DNA of 64,000 bases from Chrysogorgia sp. JL179-B06. Lineage: Eukaryota; Cnidaria; Anthozoa; Scleralcyonacea; Chrysogorgiidae. The stretch is taken from the NCBI GenBank assembly GCA_035772405.1, contig JAYKKM010000181.1:603501-667500 (forward strand). Reading direction: 5' to 3'. Positions 20,961 to 33,530 of this stretch are shown piece after piece. The position numbers and the translations under genes were made by a program. Numbering within the stretch: position 1 is the first letter of the stretch; the number at the start of each line of letters is the position of its first letter. The notes below the pieces were generated by a model. The model saw nothing but the letters and a program-made list of their open reading frames with translations. It had not been told where the DNA came from and searched no databases.

Positions 20961-21609
20961 TATAGACAGGTAGAAACAGACTGCGTTTTTACATGTGTAG
21001 TATGTTGTGCCATACAACAGACTATCCATCATACAGTACAATTCCATTGTTCAATTTCAGTCGTATTATTTTGCTGTACATATTGCCAATATCACAAGCT
21101 AACTTATTCTATTCAAATATTTACTATATCACCAATTATATTCAATGCAGTCGAGTTTCCATGTAAACATTAGAGTTATTATTATGTAACGTACAGTAAT
21201 TTATGTGATTTATGCAAACCATTTCAGTCTTATATATGTGTGTAACAACATTTTTGAAAAGCTAACTGACACTAATTCATGAGTGTAGTTTTACTAACTT
21301 TTACATGATATTATGCCTTTGAGAAGCTCTATAGTCTGTCAATATGGAATATTGTCATTTTCCGCCATTTTAGGGTCGTGTACTAAAACGGCTCTAACTT
21401 TTTTCCATTTGTTCAATTTCAGTCATATTTGTTGTATACATATTGCCAATATCACAAGATAAGTTTTTGGTTATAGATGTTTGGATAGTATACAGGCTAG
21501 ACCAGTTTTTCCTACAAAATTTATTGTCATTACATCATTATTAACATGCTACTTTATGCTATATATATTTCATATATCGAAATTCTGAAAGCTCATCACA
21601 TATCCTTTC

Positions 21610-21752
21610 AGAAAAGGTACCAATATAACGTTGTCACAATGTTGGACTTACGTTGTGACAACGTCGTACGCGAACGTCCTGAGAACGCCGATTTGTAGAC
21701 ACCCTGAGATTCACAACGTCCCGGGAAAGTTATTTTAACGTTGTCACAACGT
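21610..21752. repeat. ACGTTG/CAACGT palindromic repeats
   Basis: Several ACGTTGTCACAACGT-like palindromes lie just left of the 3' tail of LINE B. The same style of repeat appears at 41410-41565 and 42536-42595. Confidence 0.5.
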
Positions 21753-21754
21753 CA

Positions 21755-23550
21755 CTACAATAATAATAATAATAATAATTACAGTTCTTAATATACGCAT
21801 TTAGCTACGCCTCAATGCGTTTACAATGATTTGATAAATCTTAAAACTAGTATGTAGCTTACTTACAATCATAATATAATACAATATACACGATAAAAAT
21901 GTACATAAGTATAAAATAAGTATAAAATAATTGTAGAATGTATAAATGAGGATAAGAATTTAGTACATAAGTATAGAATAGCTATAAAAAAGCATCATTA
22001 AAAAGGTAGGTCTTAATCATAGATTTAAATGAGTTTATACAACTAGTACTTCTTATACTTTCTGGAAGGCTATTCCATAGTTTAGGCACAGCTATATAGA
22101 GAATGCCCTGTCACCATATGTAGTGGTGTACGATTTAGGGACAACTAGTAGACTTTGTGACTAGAACGTAAAGAACGACTAGGAACATAAGGTTCTAACA
22201 GATTAATAAGATATGATGGAGTGCAACCGTTAAGAATCTTGAAAGCAGTCAGTAAAACTTTAAATATTATTCTATGTTTTACAGGGAGCCAATGTAGGTT
22301 ACGTAGGGTAGGAGTTATATGGTCCCTAATCTTTGATTTCATCACTAATCTAGCTGCTGAGTTCTGTAGGCGTTGTAATTTACCTATCTCTTTCTCTGGT
22401 AGTCCATACAACAAGCTATTGCAATAATCTAATTTTGATGTTATGAAGGCATGGACTAGACGTTCTGTACTAGACTGATCGAGATATTTTCTAACTCTTC
22501 CAATATTTCTGAGAGCTAGTGAAGCAGAGCGACAAATACCATTAACATGGCTAGAAATAGTGATATGTTTGTCGAAGATTACTCCGAGATTTCGTGCTTC
22601 CTTACTGGTAGGTACTAAATACTGACTTATATTAATGCCAGCTATAGAAGTATTTGATGAGAACCTAGAATAGAAATGTACAATTTCGGTTTTGGTAGGG
22701 TTACAGCTAAGTTTGTTGTCTAGGAAAAAGGCCTGAATGTCAACGATACATTGTTCAAGATTAACTGTTATCTGGATTCACTGTGATGTAAAGTTGTGAG
22801 TCATCAGCGTATATCATGCAATCGAGGCAATGCGATATAATGACATCTTCAAGAGGGGCAAAATAGAGGATAAACAGCAGCGGGCCGAGGACTGATCCTT
22901 GAGCGACACCAGAAAATAGAGGGAAGGGTTTTGATTCAGTAGGTCCAATCACGACTTTCTGGAGCGACCTCGAACGTAAGACTCGTGCCATTTAAGAACT
23001 GTACCAGTGAAGCCGAACTGCACCAGTGAAGCCGAACTGCACCAGTGAAGCCGAACTGCGTACGTAGTCTGCTGATGAGAATGTCATGGTCAATAGTATC
23101 AAATGCCGCAGAAAGGTCCAATAAGACAAGAATGACCTCTTTTTTCTCATCAATAGCTCTAAGAATATCATTATAAACTCGAACAAGGGCAGTCTCTGTA
23201 CTGTGAAACTTCTGGTAAGCTGCTTGTAACTTCGGATAAAGTCCGTTCGTTATCAGATGGTGGCTTGATTGGTAGGCAGCTGTTCTTTCCAAAATTTTCG
23301 ATACAAATGTAAGATTTGTGATTGGACGGAAATTAGAAAAGACTTCTTTGTCCAGTGAATTATTCTTAATTTTCGGAAGCAATCGTCCTTCTTTGAAAGT
23401 ATCGGGAAAGACACCATTCTGTAATGATGAATTTATTAACGATGTTATTATGGGTACCAGTTCTTCCAAACAGGATTTCAATGTTCGAGTAGGAATAGGG
23501 TCTGATATCCATTTCCTTTTATAATTTTTCCTATATGCATTGGATGCCAT
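21755..23550 (-). pseudogene. LINE B: CR1/L2-like reverse transcriptase, 5'-truncated and frameshifted
   Basis: Leftward order: RT N-terminal part with KEVFSNFRPITNLTFVSKI and LVLLDLSAAFDTIDHDIL, a frame-breaking 19-base triplication (23003-23059), [17 protein letters not shown] and the catalytic [11 protein letters not shown] (about 22800), and a distal part containing LQRLQNSAARLVMKS and LHWLPVKHRI typical of the clade's C-terminal RT region. It ends in (AAT)n read on the plus strand (about 21762-21780), the microsatellite-type 3' tail of CR1/L2-like elements. No endonuclease remains. The insertion sits next to ACGTTG-type repeats. Confidence 0.87.
23003..23059. repeat. 19-base sequence, three perfect tandem copies inside RT
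   Basis: ACCAGTGAAGCCGAACTGC occurs three times in a row. Two extra copies add 38 bases, which is not a multiple of three, so they break the RT frame between its DTIDHD and QGSVLGP blocks. Confidence 0.9.
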
Positions 23551-23984
23551 GTTCTGTAATTATGAAATGGGATTATTTTTATTGAATGAGATTATCAACC
23601 AATAATTTCATCAAAACTATGCCATTCAAAATTATACTGATACTGTAAGAAGTAGTAGCCGAATTTAAACAAATAATTTCCCAACGCAACCAGGTGATAA
23701 ATCAGACAAGTTTGACGCAACTAACAGTTACTGTCCATGACCCAACATTTCGACACTCCAGTCTAGTGTCATCATCAGGGGTGATTGTTGTAAATTTAGG
23801 GTCCCTATTTATACCCTTATAGAACCGATGATGACGTTTTATAATATATTAACGAGATGCAAATAAGCTTCTGGTAATAAACCACCGTCATCGCAATTCA
23901 ATGGGGGGTGGGCACTATTGATATGCCAAGCCTCGGAACTATATGGTATGACTTGAGCTCTCAAAAACCAAGTTCTAGGAACGG

Positions 23985-24135
23985 ACTTCATCATTATTCC
24001 ATTCCATGCAATGACTATGATCAGGAGCACATCGGTCAGACTAAACGTCAGTTTCGTACGAGTTTGAAAGAACACCAACAGGCTGTTTTCTTTTCAAAAA
24101 AGGAAAATTCTGCTTTGTCGGAACACGCGCGCGTA
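23985..24135 (+). pseudogene. GIY-YIG endonuclease fragment (Penelope-like)
   Basis: The plus-strand frame encodes YSIPCNDYDQEHIGQTKRQF, the GIY-YIG core of Penelope-like elements (here Y-S-I ... H-I-G-Q-T), then LKEHQQAVFF and ENSALSEHA. After ALSEHA the similarity is interrupted by unrelated sequence; the downstream EAWHINS block is found only in opposite orientation to the left. In intact elements this domain follows a reverse transcriptase and makes the target nick. Only this piece remains. Confidence 0.75.
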
Positions 24136-24187
24136 ACTATAGTCTCCTTCGCAGCCGTCAGTTCGAGTTCGTTCTCACTCCCCTCAA

Positions 24188-24793
24188 CTACCGGCTGCTT
24201 ACCCGAGCAGCAAATTCCTTTCCAATTGTTGACCAATCAGAGTCAGACTTCCAATATCTGGAAACCTGACCTTCGACCTTGAGCTGACCGTTTGAAAACT
24301 ATAGTCGATGTTGCTAGGCAGACATGGCCACACATGCCCGTATTAAATATTTATTATCCGCTAGATACATGTCGCCGACGCTTGTAGCTTTTTTAAAGCT
24401 TTTCACACAGATTTATTTACCCGACCAGCAAGAACATATATTCGTAATACAATTATTCGTAAACTTTGTAAAGCTCTAAGCTACAGTATAGCACGCGAAA
24501 TATTAGCTTTCAAGTAAACATGCAGTCGATTAAGACACTAAACACCTTTTGTTTACAATCTTAAATTTCTCTTAACGCTCTCTGACATTCACGCTTATTT
24601 GTTTTGTTTGCATAGGCCACAGCAAAACAATATTCTTCGTAAATTTCGTGAAGTTCTAGGCTAAACTTTTCAAAATATAAGCTTTATTTAGCAACACTAT
24701 GCATCCAGAACAGCTTTATTTAGCACGACAATGGTGTAATTTCATTGGTCCATGCACAAAGGGAACGGAATTTAGCTCTCGGGTAAGCAGACG
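24188..24793. mobile_element. Insertion with inverted ends inside the Penelope remnant
   Basis: CTGCTTACCCGAG with CAAATTCCTTT at the left is mirrored by GGAATTTAGCTCTCGGGTAAGCAG at the right. The 600 bases between carry no ORF. It interrupts the Penelope-like sequence, so it is probably a non-autonomous DNA transposon; no target duplication identified. Confidence 0.5.
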
Positions 24794-25190
24794 TTAGTAC
24801 ATCCCATTGAATCCCAATGACAGTGGTTTATTACCAGAGGCTTATTAGCATCTTGTTAATAGATAACGTCATCATCGGTTCTATGAGGGTATAAATAGGG
24901 ACCCTAACTTTACAACGATCACCCCTGATGAAGACACTAAACTGGAGTGTCGAAACATTGGGTCGTGGACATTAACTTTTAAGTTATGTTCTAAAAACTT
25001 TTTAAAGCCAGAGTAGCATCAAACTATGTTTAAACTGTTGTTATTCAAATATACTAGCAACTTAAATTTACTTGTATTTTAGACTACGATTTCAGGTTGC
25101 CCTTAAGAGATTTAGGTTGCCCAACTCAATGTAAATTAGGGAAGTATTTTGTTTATAACTTAATTTGCATCGACTTCGAGGCCAAAGTCG

Positions 25191-25375
25191 TAAGTACTTC
25201 ATCTTGCAGTGATATAGCGAACTCATACCACTAAACATACCACTAGACAGGAGATTAAGGATAGAAAACTCATTAGGCAGTGGTTTAGCGGTTATTTTAA
25301 GTGACAAAATTCCCCTTAATCTCTTGTTTAGTGGTATGGGTTCGGTATATCCTGCAAGATGAAGTACATACCACC
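25191..25375. mobile_element. Hairpin MITE
   Basis: GTACTTCATCTTGCAG at the left is mirrored by CTGCAAGATGAAGTAC at the right, and TAGTGGTATG-type sequence is inverted further in. About 185 bases, no coding content. Confidence 0.6.
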
Positions 25376-25997
25376 AAAGTAGCACTGACTGCTGAGTCAC
25401 TGACTACACTAAGAATATACTAAATAAATAAAAGCAATTATGACACTGTAGAAATTTGAAAAATAGGGAGGGAAGTGGTCGCGAAAACAAAAACTCGCTA
25501 GTTCGCTTGCAACGAAAGTTCTTCGATCATCACAGACAGCTAAAATCTTTCTATGTTTAAAGTGGTACATGAAATCACATGAAATTGGGTTGCCTGAAGA
25601 GCCACCAAGTGCCAAATTTTAGTTGCCGATGAAGTAAACAATCGGACAGCCGCTAATTTCGAACACTGTATTTATATTCAACCAATGGAATCGATGTTTA
25701 TACATGTATACCATGGCATAACTAATAATAAGCATATACATGTTACAACTCACCTTTAGACCAATCAAAATATCGAAGAACGAGGTAAAAGTAGTTCGAT
25801 TTATAAAACACAATCCTCTCCAACGAACCACAGTCATTCACGCTATGTCTTCGCAGAGGCCCGACCATTTTTCGACCAATCATAATTCACGAATTTTGAT
25901 CCGCTGAGGCAAGATGAAGTCTCCCTAAGAGCGGCTGCGAGGGAGACTAAGCAAGATGAGGCTTTATTTCACGAAGGCCCCCATATATCAATAAACT
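25376..25997. other. Non-coding left flank of the Kolobok element
   Basis: No supportable gene; several short ORFs without domains. Confidence 0.5.
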
Positions 25998-26266
25998 TTA
26001 AAGTGCATATAACGTCAAAATGTTTTTTTTGATCAATGAATCCACCATACCGAGACGATCAAAACAAGGTATAACATACCTTCAACAGATAAATATTTCC
26101 AGAGATATCGTGCAATTTAGACAGTGTTCTTAAAGTCAAGACCGGGAGAAAAGAGTCTGCATGAGTCCGAATAGGACTAGTGACGTCAAAGCGGGAACAC
26201 ATATTTGTTTCCGGTTGGAATTCATACTATTTTACTATTGTTCGAGAGAAATAACTTTACTGTAAT

Positions 26267-27253
26267 ATGCCATTTTGTGGTCGTCGATTTGGTATGTCTA
26301 TTTCAGAATCAGATTCAGAAGAAAGCCTAACATCAGATGATTCTGAAATTAGCGTTATTTCGGACTTCAACTCTATGTTGAAGAACAGAGCGCGCGCTTT
26401 CTGATTAGTGTCGAGAGCCTCTAGACACTCTTCATCACAAAGCGCGCTCTGTTCTTCGAGAGATAGACAACAACGTGAACGTGGTGCAGTGACGAATCCC
26501 TAGCCGACGAAGATAGTGGATCCAGCGATACTTAAGAAATTCGATTTCAAGCAGCTGGTAAGATTTTTTCTCTTATTTTTAGAATTGAAGTTGCAAATCA
26601 TATACATTATATGTGATGATGTTCATAAGACAACATGTTGAAACTGTCCCTTCCTGTATTATATTTCATCCAGGATTTCGTGCAGTCTGTTTAGAAAAAT
26701 GGTCGCTGAGGTTAGCTGCATCAAAATACAAGACGAAAGATATACTAAAGTATCTTCAATACGTACGTGTGCACTGTTTTGATTCTTATTTTTAGTTGGA
26801 CACCAAAAATAGCACCTTATTTTCTCCAGACCTGATTATTCAAACTAGAAGTGTTTTATTGTCAATTAAACTTATAATTTTTACTGATTAAACCTATTAT
26901 TTTTAGTTTCTTTTTGTCCTAAATTCAAATCTGACAATGACTCCTGAGAATTTCTTTAGAGCAAAATTCAAAAAAACACTTGAACCTTTTGGTTACATGT
27001 CAATTTTTGCCAGACCACATCTGCATATTATATACCTATGATTTATCTTCGACTGTGAAAGGGTCTAAACTCTAAATTGCATTCATTTTAGATTTGTGCG
27101 ATCTGTGTCATACAGAGAATTTTGCAGACTGGTTTATGGATGTTTGGATACATTTCTAATACAGTACCTTTACCATCATCTGCCTATGATGCTATTCAAA
27201 CGAAATTCAAAGTTGAAGGAGAAGAAATCACAGGTTTTGAAGAAGATGACTAA
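26267..27253 (+). pseudogene. Second Kolobok gene: P2X7 C-terminal (ballast) domain-like protein
   Basis: Putative start ATG at 26267 (MPFCGRRFGMSISESDSEE, Ser/Asp-rich). A later exon (about 26590-26768) encodes PSCIIFHPGFRAVCLEKWSL and LRLAASKYKTKD. The last exon (acceptor AG at 27090-27091, stop at 27251-27253) encodes RFVRSVSYREFCRLVYG and, one frame over, ISNTVPLPSSAYDAIQTKF...ITGFEEDD. The C..HPGF..VCL, Y-R-F and proline/alanine blocks follow the cysteine-rich domain at the C-terminus of vertebrate P2X7 receptors, also found in many stand-alone invertebrate and fish proteins. A one-base shift in the last exon and a stop after the first make this copy probably dead. Its role is unknown; placement inside the TIRs says it travels with the transposase. 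Confidence 0.6.
26381..26458. repeat. Hairpin in 5' part of the ballast-like gene
   Basis: GAACAGAGCGCGCGCTTTC (about 26383-26401) is mirrored by AAAGCGCGCTCTGTTC (about 26440-26455). It coincides with the point where the first reading frame stops. Confidence 0.6.
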
Positions 27254-27366
27254 ATAAGGAACATACAAAGCAAAAGCCTGCAGTATTTAAGTATTAAATA
27301 TGTCTTTAATTATTGTGGTTAGCAAATAACCTGCTATGTTTTGTTTGGCATTGTTTTTATAACAAT

Positions 27367-27456
27367 ATACTGTATATATAATTATATATAATTATTTATT
27401 TATTTATTTATAAATAAATAAATAAATAATTATATATAATTATATATACAGTATGT
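27367..27456. terminator. AT palindrome with AATAAA on both strands between convergent genes
   Basis: Arms of about 45 bases, ATACTGTATATATAATTATA mirrored at the right end, meet at TTTATAAA near 27411. The inner part is (TTTA)n/(AATA)n, so AATAAA polyadenylation hexamers occur on both strands. The plus gene stops 114 bases before it and the minus gene stops 3 bases after it, so it can serve as a shared bidirectional 3' end. Confidence 0.7.
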
Positions 27457-28834
27457 CATTAATTATCCTTAGCATTCTTTGGACAATTCACAACAAACTT
27501 GTGTCCTTTCATTGGCTGGTGGCATGCTTCGCAGTGTGGTTTGGCTTTAACTGTCGTAGCCGTTTGGGATACTGTGGGGATGTCACATTCTAAAACAATA
27601 TTGAAAATAATGTTATTAGTAAAATGTACTTAATGCTTTATCAGAATTTAAGTAGTTAACGGGAAGTAAAATTAATTAAATAACTAACCTTGGACTGTTG
27701 GAGGCACATCCTTGACAACCATAGCCTTTCTCTCATTTCTTTTTTTAATTGCTTCATCTCTTGGCTGTTTAGTAAGCATTGTGTTCATTGCCTCAGGAGT
27801 GATGTCAATTAACTCTTTGGCTGCTTTATCAAGCTCTTTCTTTTTATGGGCCTCAAGAAATGTATCAAATATTTCTTGGACATAACCTACATAATAGGTA
27901 TATATACATCACAGAAAATTAATATCAAGTCAGTGGTACATGTTTACAAAAATTACATGCACTATAATCTAAGTCTGCTTACCAAAATTTTGTTTCACCC
28001 TTACACTCCTCACAGTAGCTTCACCGTTCTTAAACTTTGGATAAATAACTGACACTTGTTCTTTCTCATCTTCATCCTTTTTCACCTCCCGAGTCAGATT
28101 GTCATTGAAGTGAATAACAGCAAGGATGTGCCTGTATAACCATGAAATGTAAAAATTAGGTAAATTTATGTAATAATTAGGTAAATTTTAACAAGTGCAG
28201 AAAGCCATTTACCTTACAAACATTCCTGGATAGGAATATGCAATCATCTTGGGGGCAAAATGGTTTAATACAGAGTGAAACCCTTCCAAGCAGCTAGTTT
28301 GGTCCAGTGGGGAGGCTTGCTGAATTCCACTAACCAATCTTTTGTTTGTCAATGCTGCATGTACTTTCTCATATAATATTGAATCTGGAAAAGAAACACA
28401 CCAACTTAACTTGTTTATTTTGGTTAGTACTGGTAAAAGCTGCTTAGCTTTATCATACAATGTTGAACCTGATAGGAACCAATTACTTGTATAATTCAAC
28501 CCTTCTCAAAGAGCATTATAAACAGCTATATATAGTACTCACTGCTATCAAGCCATTCTCTATGTGGAATATCTCCATGTGCGCACTTGTTAAAAGGGGG
28601 ATCATCCAAGTTCTCGTGTTTATCAATTATATGGCTTAGAAAGGACTTGAACTTTGCCCAGATGACTCTCCCGTTACCATTTTGAGTTGAAGTGGCACTC
28701 CAAGTCAAGTGATTTTCACAGGCACGAATCCAAGGATGAATTGCTTCACAATTACTTTCCTTCGCTATTTTTGTCAAAACCTTTACGGATTTCTAAAATT
28801 TTGGAAAGATAACAGTGCATTATTGTACCAGTGT

Positions 28835-28915
28835 ATGTATGTATGTATGTATGTATGTATGTGTGTGTGTATGTGTGTGTGTATTTATATGTATGTGTGT
28901 CTATGTATGTTTATG
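28835..28915. repeat. (TATG)n/(TGTG)n microsatellite in transposase intron
   Basis: TATG repeats passing into TGTG and back. It lies between exons 6 and 7 of the Kolobok transposase. Confidence 0.8.
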
Positions 28916-31013
28916 TAAAATGTATATATTCCAACACTCGAAATTTTCCTTCACGAACTTTAGAACTTCACGTTCTTTAGAACATATACAGATTTTAGCT
29001 AATTTATTTCAATTGATTATACAGTATTTCAACATAAATTATTGTATTTACTTCCAAAACTGTTCTTCTTTAAAACATTAACCTTGTGCATATCTCAAGA
29101 TTTTTACTTACTTTTTCTTAAATGCCAGAGGTCAAAGTAGTGTGTGATATTGCTCAACTTCTCCCTCATGTGCTTCGCAATGGAAGTATGCCGGTCTGTT
29201 ATGAATGTGCTAAATGATACTCCACTTTCAGAAAGATAATCAATACAATTCTGAAATGCTAAATACTCCATGGCTTGGCTGCTGCCAGCAACATTTCTCT
29301 GTAAAGTAATAGAAAAAAAGTAGTGTAAATAAAAACTCATGTGAGAATATTATTGCTTTGGCAAATATTGTCTAACCTGTACTATGGAAAAGTGTATTAT
29401 ACGAGAAGAGGTACAGGAAAACATAGTGCAAGCACAGTATTTTGCACTATGCCCCATGCTGTCATGTCTCCCATCTCCTGCCATTGTTAGAGGTTCCTCA
29501 TTGGTTTTGAGCTGATTGAATATTTTCTCTTGGTACCTTTTCCAATGAAGAAATATTGCTGGAAACAGTTTTTCCTATAATGCAAACAAATGTTCATTTT
29601 GCACTTAATTTAAGTTTGCACTTAATTTAAGTTTATACCTCTGATAGTAAATTATTAACATAGCCTTTGGTATCTAAAAAATGTGTTCAAAGAGATCTGT
29701 GCAAGTCCCATGTGGGAAAATATTCGAAGCACTTTGCTAGGTGACCCACCAGCTACCAATATTGCCATACTCAAAAGGAAATTGCCAGCAGGTAAGTTCG
29801 TATCTCCAATATTTGGCTGACTGTACCAAACAGATTCTTTTTGTGGACATTTGGAATTATTGCACACTGTCTTCACAACTACCATTGTGCCACATTGGCT
29901 GGCCTTTACAAGAGGGTTAGCTGTAGCGCATGTATGGCAAAATCGGAACAGAGTTAGCAGCTCTGCAGCTGGGTAAGGAAAACGATGAACTTGGGCTCGG
30001 TCCTTTGATTATTCTCTTGCACATACACTCTAATATTAAAAAGTTAAAATAATGGTGTATATTTGTATTGTGTATGTTGACTGTATGTTAGCAAATTAAA
30101 AATAATTCATGAAACGTAACATCATGAAACGTAACATCAGTTAACTTTGCAGCGAAGAAAATATATTAACCTTCTGGTCGGCATTTGACTAGATTCATCT
30201 TCAATTTTTGATTCAGTTTCCGTTTCTGTTTCTGTATATAATTCTTCAGAAAAAATGTCATCAGAACGTTCACTGGTAGGCAAAACCTCGTCATCCTCAT
30301 CGGAGCTTGAATTATCTGCGCCCTCCTCTATTTGTATTTTATTTTCCACCTTTACTTCCTTGCCTGATGTAGCAACGGTATATTTTTTTACTTTAGGTCT
30401 ATAAAATAAATAATTCGAGCGTTTGCTATTCAGCGGTTTTTCCCTGAGTTTACAGATGATCGAGGGCCCTTCCCTTTTCTATAGCACTTTTACTATACAA
30501 AGCATAATCACCTTTTCGCAGAAAGTTAATGACAGCCTTCTGTTTCACGATCTTTTGTTTATCCGTGATAATTTCGTTTCTAAGAGCACGAATTTCTTTT
30601 CCACGGGTTTCACACTGTGAACAATGCGCATCTGTTGCTGTTTGTGTGAAAATCTCTTTGCTTTGCGGTTCCAGTTGCTGTTGACTTTCGGTATGTAATA
30701 GTGTTGCTCGCTTTCAATACGGATCATAAATATAAAAGGAAAAACAAGAATATAGATTGAGGTTTTTAACGAGGAATCATACAATTCGAAAAAACGCTAT
30801 TAATGTGAGAATACTTACCGAATCGGAAACGCTTGTGGAAATATTGGGTAGACAATCTACTGGTCCCTAGAAGGGGTCTGACTACATCACGGGCGTTCGT
30901 TGCGGGTGACATCGACATATTTGGTCAGCGGACAACTTCGTTTCTTCGTAATCTGTTCGTAGCCGATCGGATTCGTAGCCAGCACATATCTCTCAAGGTG
31001 ATTAATTAATTTC

Positions 31014-31060
31014 ATCCTTATGCCATTTAAGATAATGAAATCTTAAATGGCATAAGGATT
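31014..31060. repeat. Short perfect hairpin
   Basis: ATCCTTATGCCATTTAAGAT faces its reverse complement across six bases. Confidence 0.8.
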
Positions 31061-31732
31061 TATCATTATCATGAATCAGATCTAAAAAGTGGGCACTACC
31101 AAAAAGAGACACCTTGGTTATTTTCAAAATAATTGTATAATTTAAAACGTTGTACGGTTGTAACAGTTAGTACCTGTATACATTTCTACATCAATGTCAT
31201 ACTTCTAGGCAATATGCCGCAGTAAACTTTAACCGCCACATGTCACATTTATAAAAAGGGCATTTTTACTTCAGAAAAAGGGCATATTTTCTAAATTTGA
31301 AAAAAAGTGGGGCATCTGTCACCAGTGCCCCTGGTTCCGCTGCTCTGTCATGAATCCAATAACCCTAATCACAGGGGCGGATCTAGGAATTTTGTCACCT
31401 TAGGCATAAGTGACGATATAACTAGGGGGGTGCGGGGGCATGCTTCCCCGAAATTTTTTTGAATCTTGGGTCTCTGAAATGGCATTTCCTGCAATTTGAG
31501 AGCACTTTTAAGCAAAATCTAAAGATCTTAAATCACGTTTTTGTATAGCATGTCCCATAATTTTTAAGAAACATTTTGTCCAAATGAAAATTTTTATTAA
31601 GTATTAAATGCCTCCATTTGAAAAACTAATAAAATAACAATATAATTGGCCATTTTACTCTATGTCAGAGATCATCAGCATGCCTAGGAAGCATCAAAAC
31701 ATGATGTGTTTGATGAGTCCAACATGGATGGT

Positions 31733-31897
31733 CATTGACTGGGCCTGGCCTAATTGAAAAGTATACCCTTACAAAAAAATTCAATAGGAATTGCTATTAG
31801 ATTTTTGGCCAATTCCTATAGGAAATGCAATTTTCCTATAGAAATTCCTATAGGATGTTAAGGGTATACTTTTCAATTAGGCCAGGCCCAGTCAATG
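31733..31897. mobile_element. Hairpin MITE of about 165 bases
   Basis: Arms of about 40 bases: CATTGACTGGGCCTGGCCTA at the left is mirrored at the right, and GTATACCC/GGGTATAC lie inside. The loop repeats CCTATAGGAA-like palindromes. Confidence 0.8.
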
Positions 31898-31899
31898 TG

Positions 31900-33530
31900 C
31901 CAGGCCATCCATGATAAGGGTACCCCTTCAGGGGGGTTTAAAATCATAGTTTTCCATCTCCTAGGTTACCCAAAGCCGTCTGGTTTTACCTGCCTGTCAC
32001 TTGGTTAGAAGAGGCTGTAAAAGCCGCAGACCATTTGGGATATTTCATGGATGTGAAGTAGCTCAGTTCTTCACACCATCCCAGTCATTCTAACACTTTC
32101 TGAACCCCTCCCCATGGGATCCTCACCTTATCCTACTTTAATCTACTCTAATTAACTATCCAGTTAAACGAACCTACATATCCAATAAATTAAATGTAGC
32201 AACCATCAAGTGTTTGGAAACTTTACAAATGTCTGCTAGTGCTGAGCAAAATATACATTATAGATTTATATAAGTAATAATAATAAAACATATTATGAGC
32301 ATTATACAATAGTCTCAATGCGCTCTTACATTGTAATACAACAATATACAATACTCATATAATCTCGATTTTGATTGGCTAAAAACCTACAGACAATTCT
32401 TGATGTCTTCTCAGAAGTAATTGTCTTTGTGCGGCTTTACTTCCTAAACTCCCTAAAGGCTTCTACATTTACACACGATATCAAGAATTATCCAGATCTC
32501 TGTCAATGTTATCTGCCTCAGCCTTTGGCTTCAGCAGAAAACATTGACCTTGGTCTGGATAATTTTTGACATCATGCTCAGCCTCATCCAATAATTGTCT
32601 ATTACTACTACATATAATTATACTAGTTTATTATTATCAAAACTACAGTACTACATATATTATATTACCAATAAAACCATGATAAACAGATGTGCATAGG
32701 TAATCTTTGTTCTTATGCAGTGCAGTATAAATGTAGACTATTAACAGTATTGTGAAATACTATAAATCAAGGGAAATAATTTACAATTGTAGATAAGAAT
32801 TGTAGTAAGAATTATTTTTATAAAGATAAACAGTGGAGAATATAAGTTTAAAAGGTGCAGATCAAAACATCAAGACCATCAAGATAAATCCATTCTTCTG
32901 TTGACAGAATATTTATGAATAACCTGTGGAACATTCAATTTCCTGATGAATAAATTAACAACGCTTTACACCCGCAGTTTATGTTAACAAATCAATATAA
33001 ATACACAACTTATTACTAAACATAAACAGAAAACAGAGACAATCTGCGAGATGAAATATATTATATATTTATCAACTAAAATGATACACAATTAATATCC
33101 AGCAGTCGGCAGTCCAGCACTGGTAAGATTTGTCGGTTTATAATAAAAACTTTGAAATTTAGGAGCATTAATAGGAAAACTATAAAGCTTACCTTGGAGC
33201 GAGCCTTGGGTTCTTGTCACTTTTCGCGTAAAGAGGAACATAGCTATCGATCGGCGCTAAAATTCTTGCAGCCAGCATTTTCTCGCAATAGGCAAATGAG
33301 GCAAAGCAAGGCAAATGAGGCAAAGCAAGGCAAATGAGCTCGGAGCAACTTCGTAGCTTCGGCAAGTAAGGCAAACCAGACTTCGTAGCTTCGGCAAGTA
33401 AGGCAAAATGGCGCAGAGATAAGGCAAACCAATCAGCGCTCAATACAGATAAGGCAAAATTCACTCACAAAATTTCCGAATGGTCGAAGGATCCCGAAGC
33501 TGCAGGTAGCCTACAGTGCAGGCGTTTTGG
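31900..33530. other. Non-coding interior of the hAT-like element
   Basis: AT-rich, no gene. At about 32360-32610 it holds a hairpin MITE related to that at 53948-54040 (TTATCTGCCTCAGCCTTTGG; GCTCAGCCTCATCCAATAATTG). At 33290-33450 it holds short direct repeats (AGGCAAATGAGGCAAAGC and CTTCGTAGCTTCGGCAAGTA, each at least twice). Confidence 0.55.

Larger units (their letters stand above)
23729..24976. mobile_element. Inverted Penelope-like element fragments
   Basis: A minus-oriented 3' end (23910-23729), with EAWHINSAHPPLN followed by a short 3' region, is mirrored by a plus-oriented 3' end (24800-24976). Both end with CGAAACATTGGGTCGTGG-like sequence just past the coding end. The two 3' ends point outward. 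Between them lie a plus-strand GIY-YIG fragment and a later insertion. Confidence 0.7.

Noticed and set aside
20898..21173. Cysteine-rich 91-residue ORF
   Set aside because: Lies in AACATG-type repeat DNA, with no domain, no splice context and no conservation evidence.
28709..29081. ORFs with MYVCMYVCMC
   Set aside because: Translation of the TATG/TGTG microsatellite in an intron.
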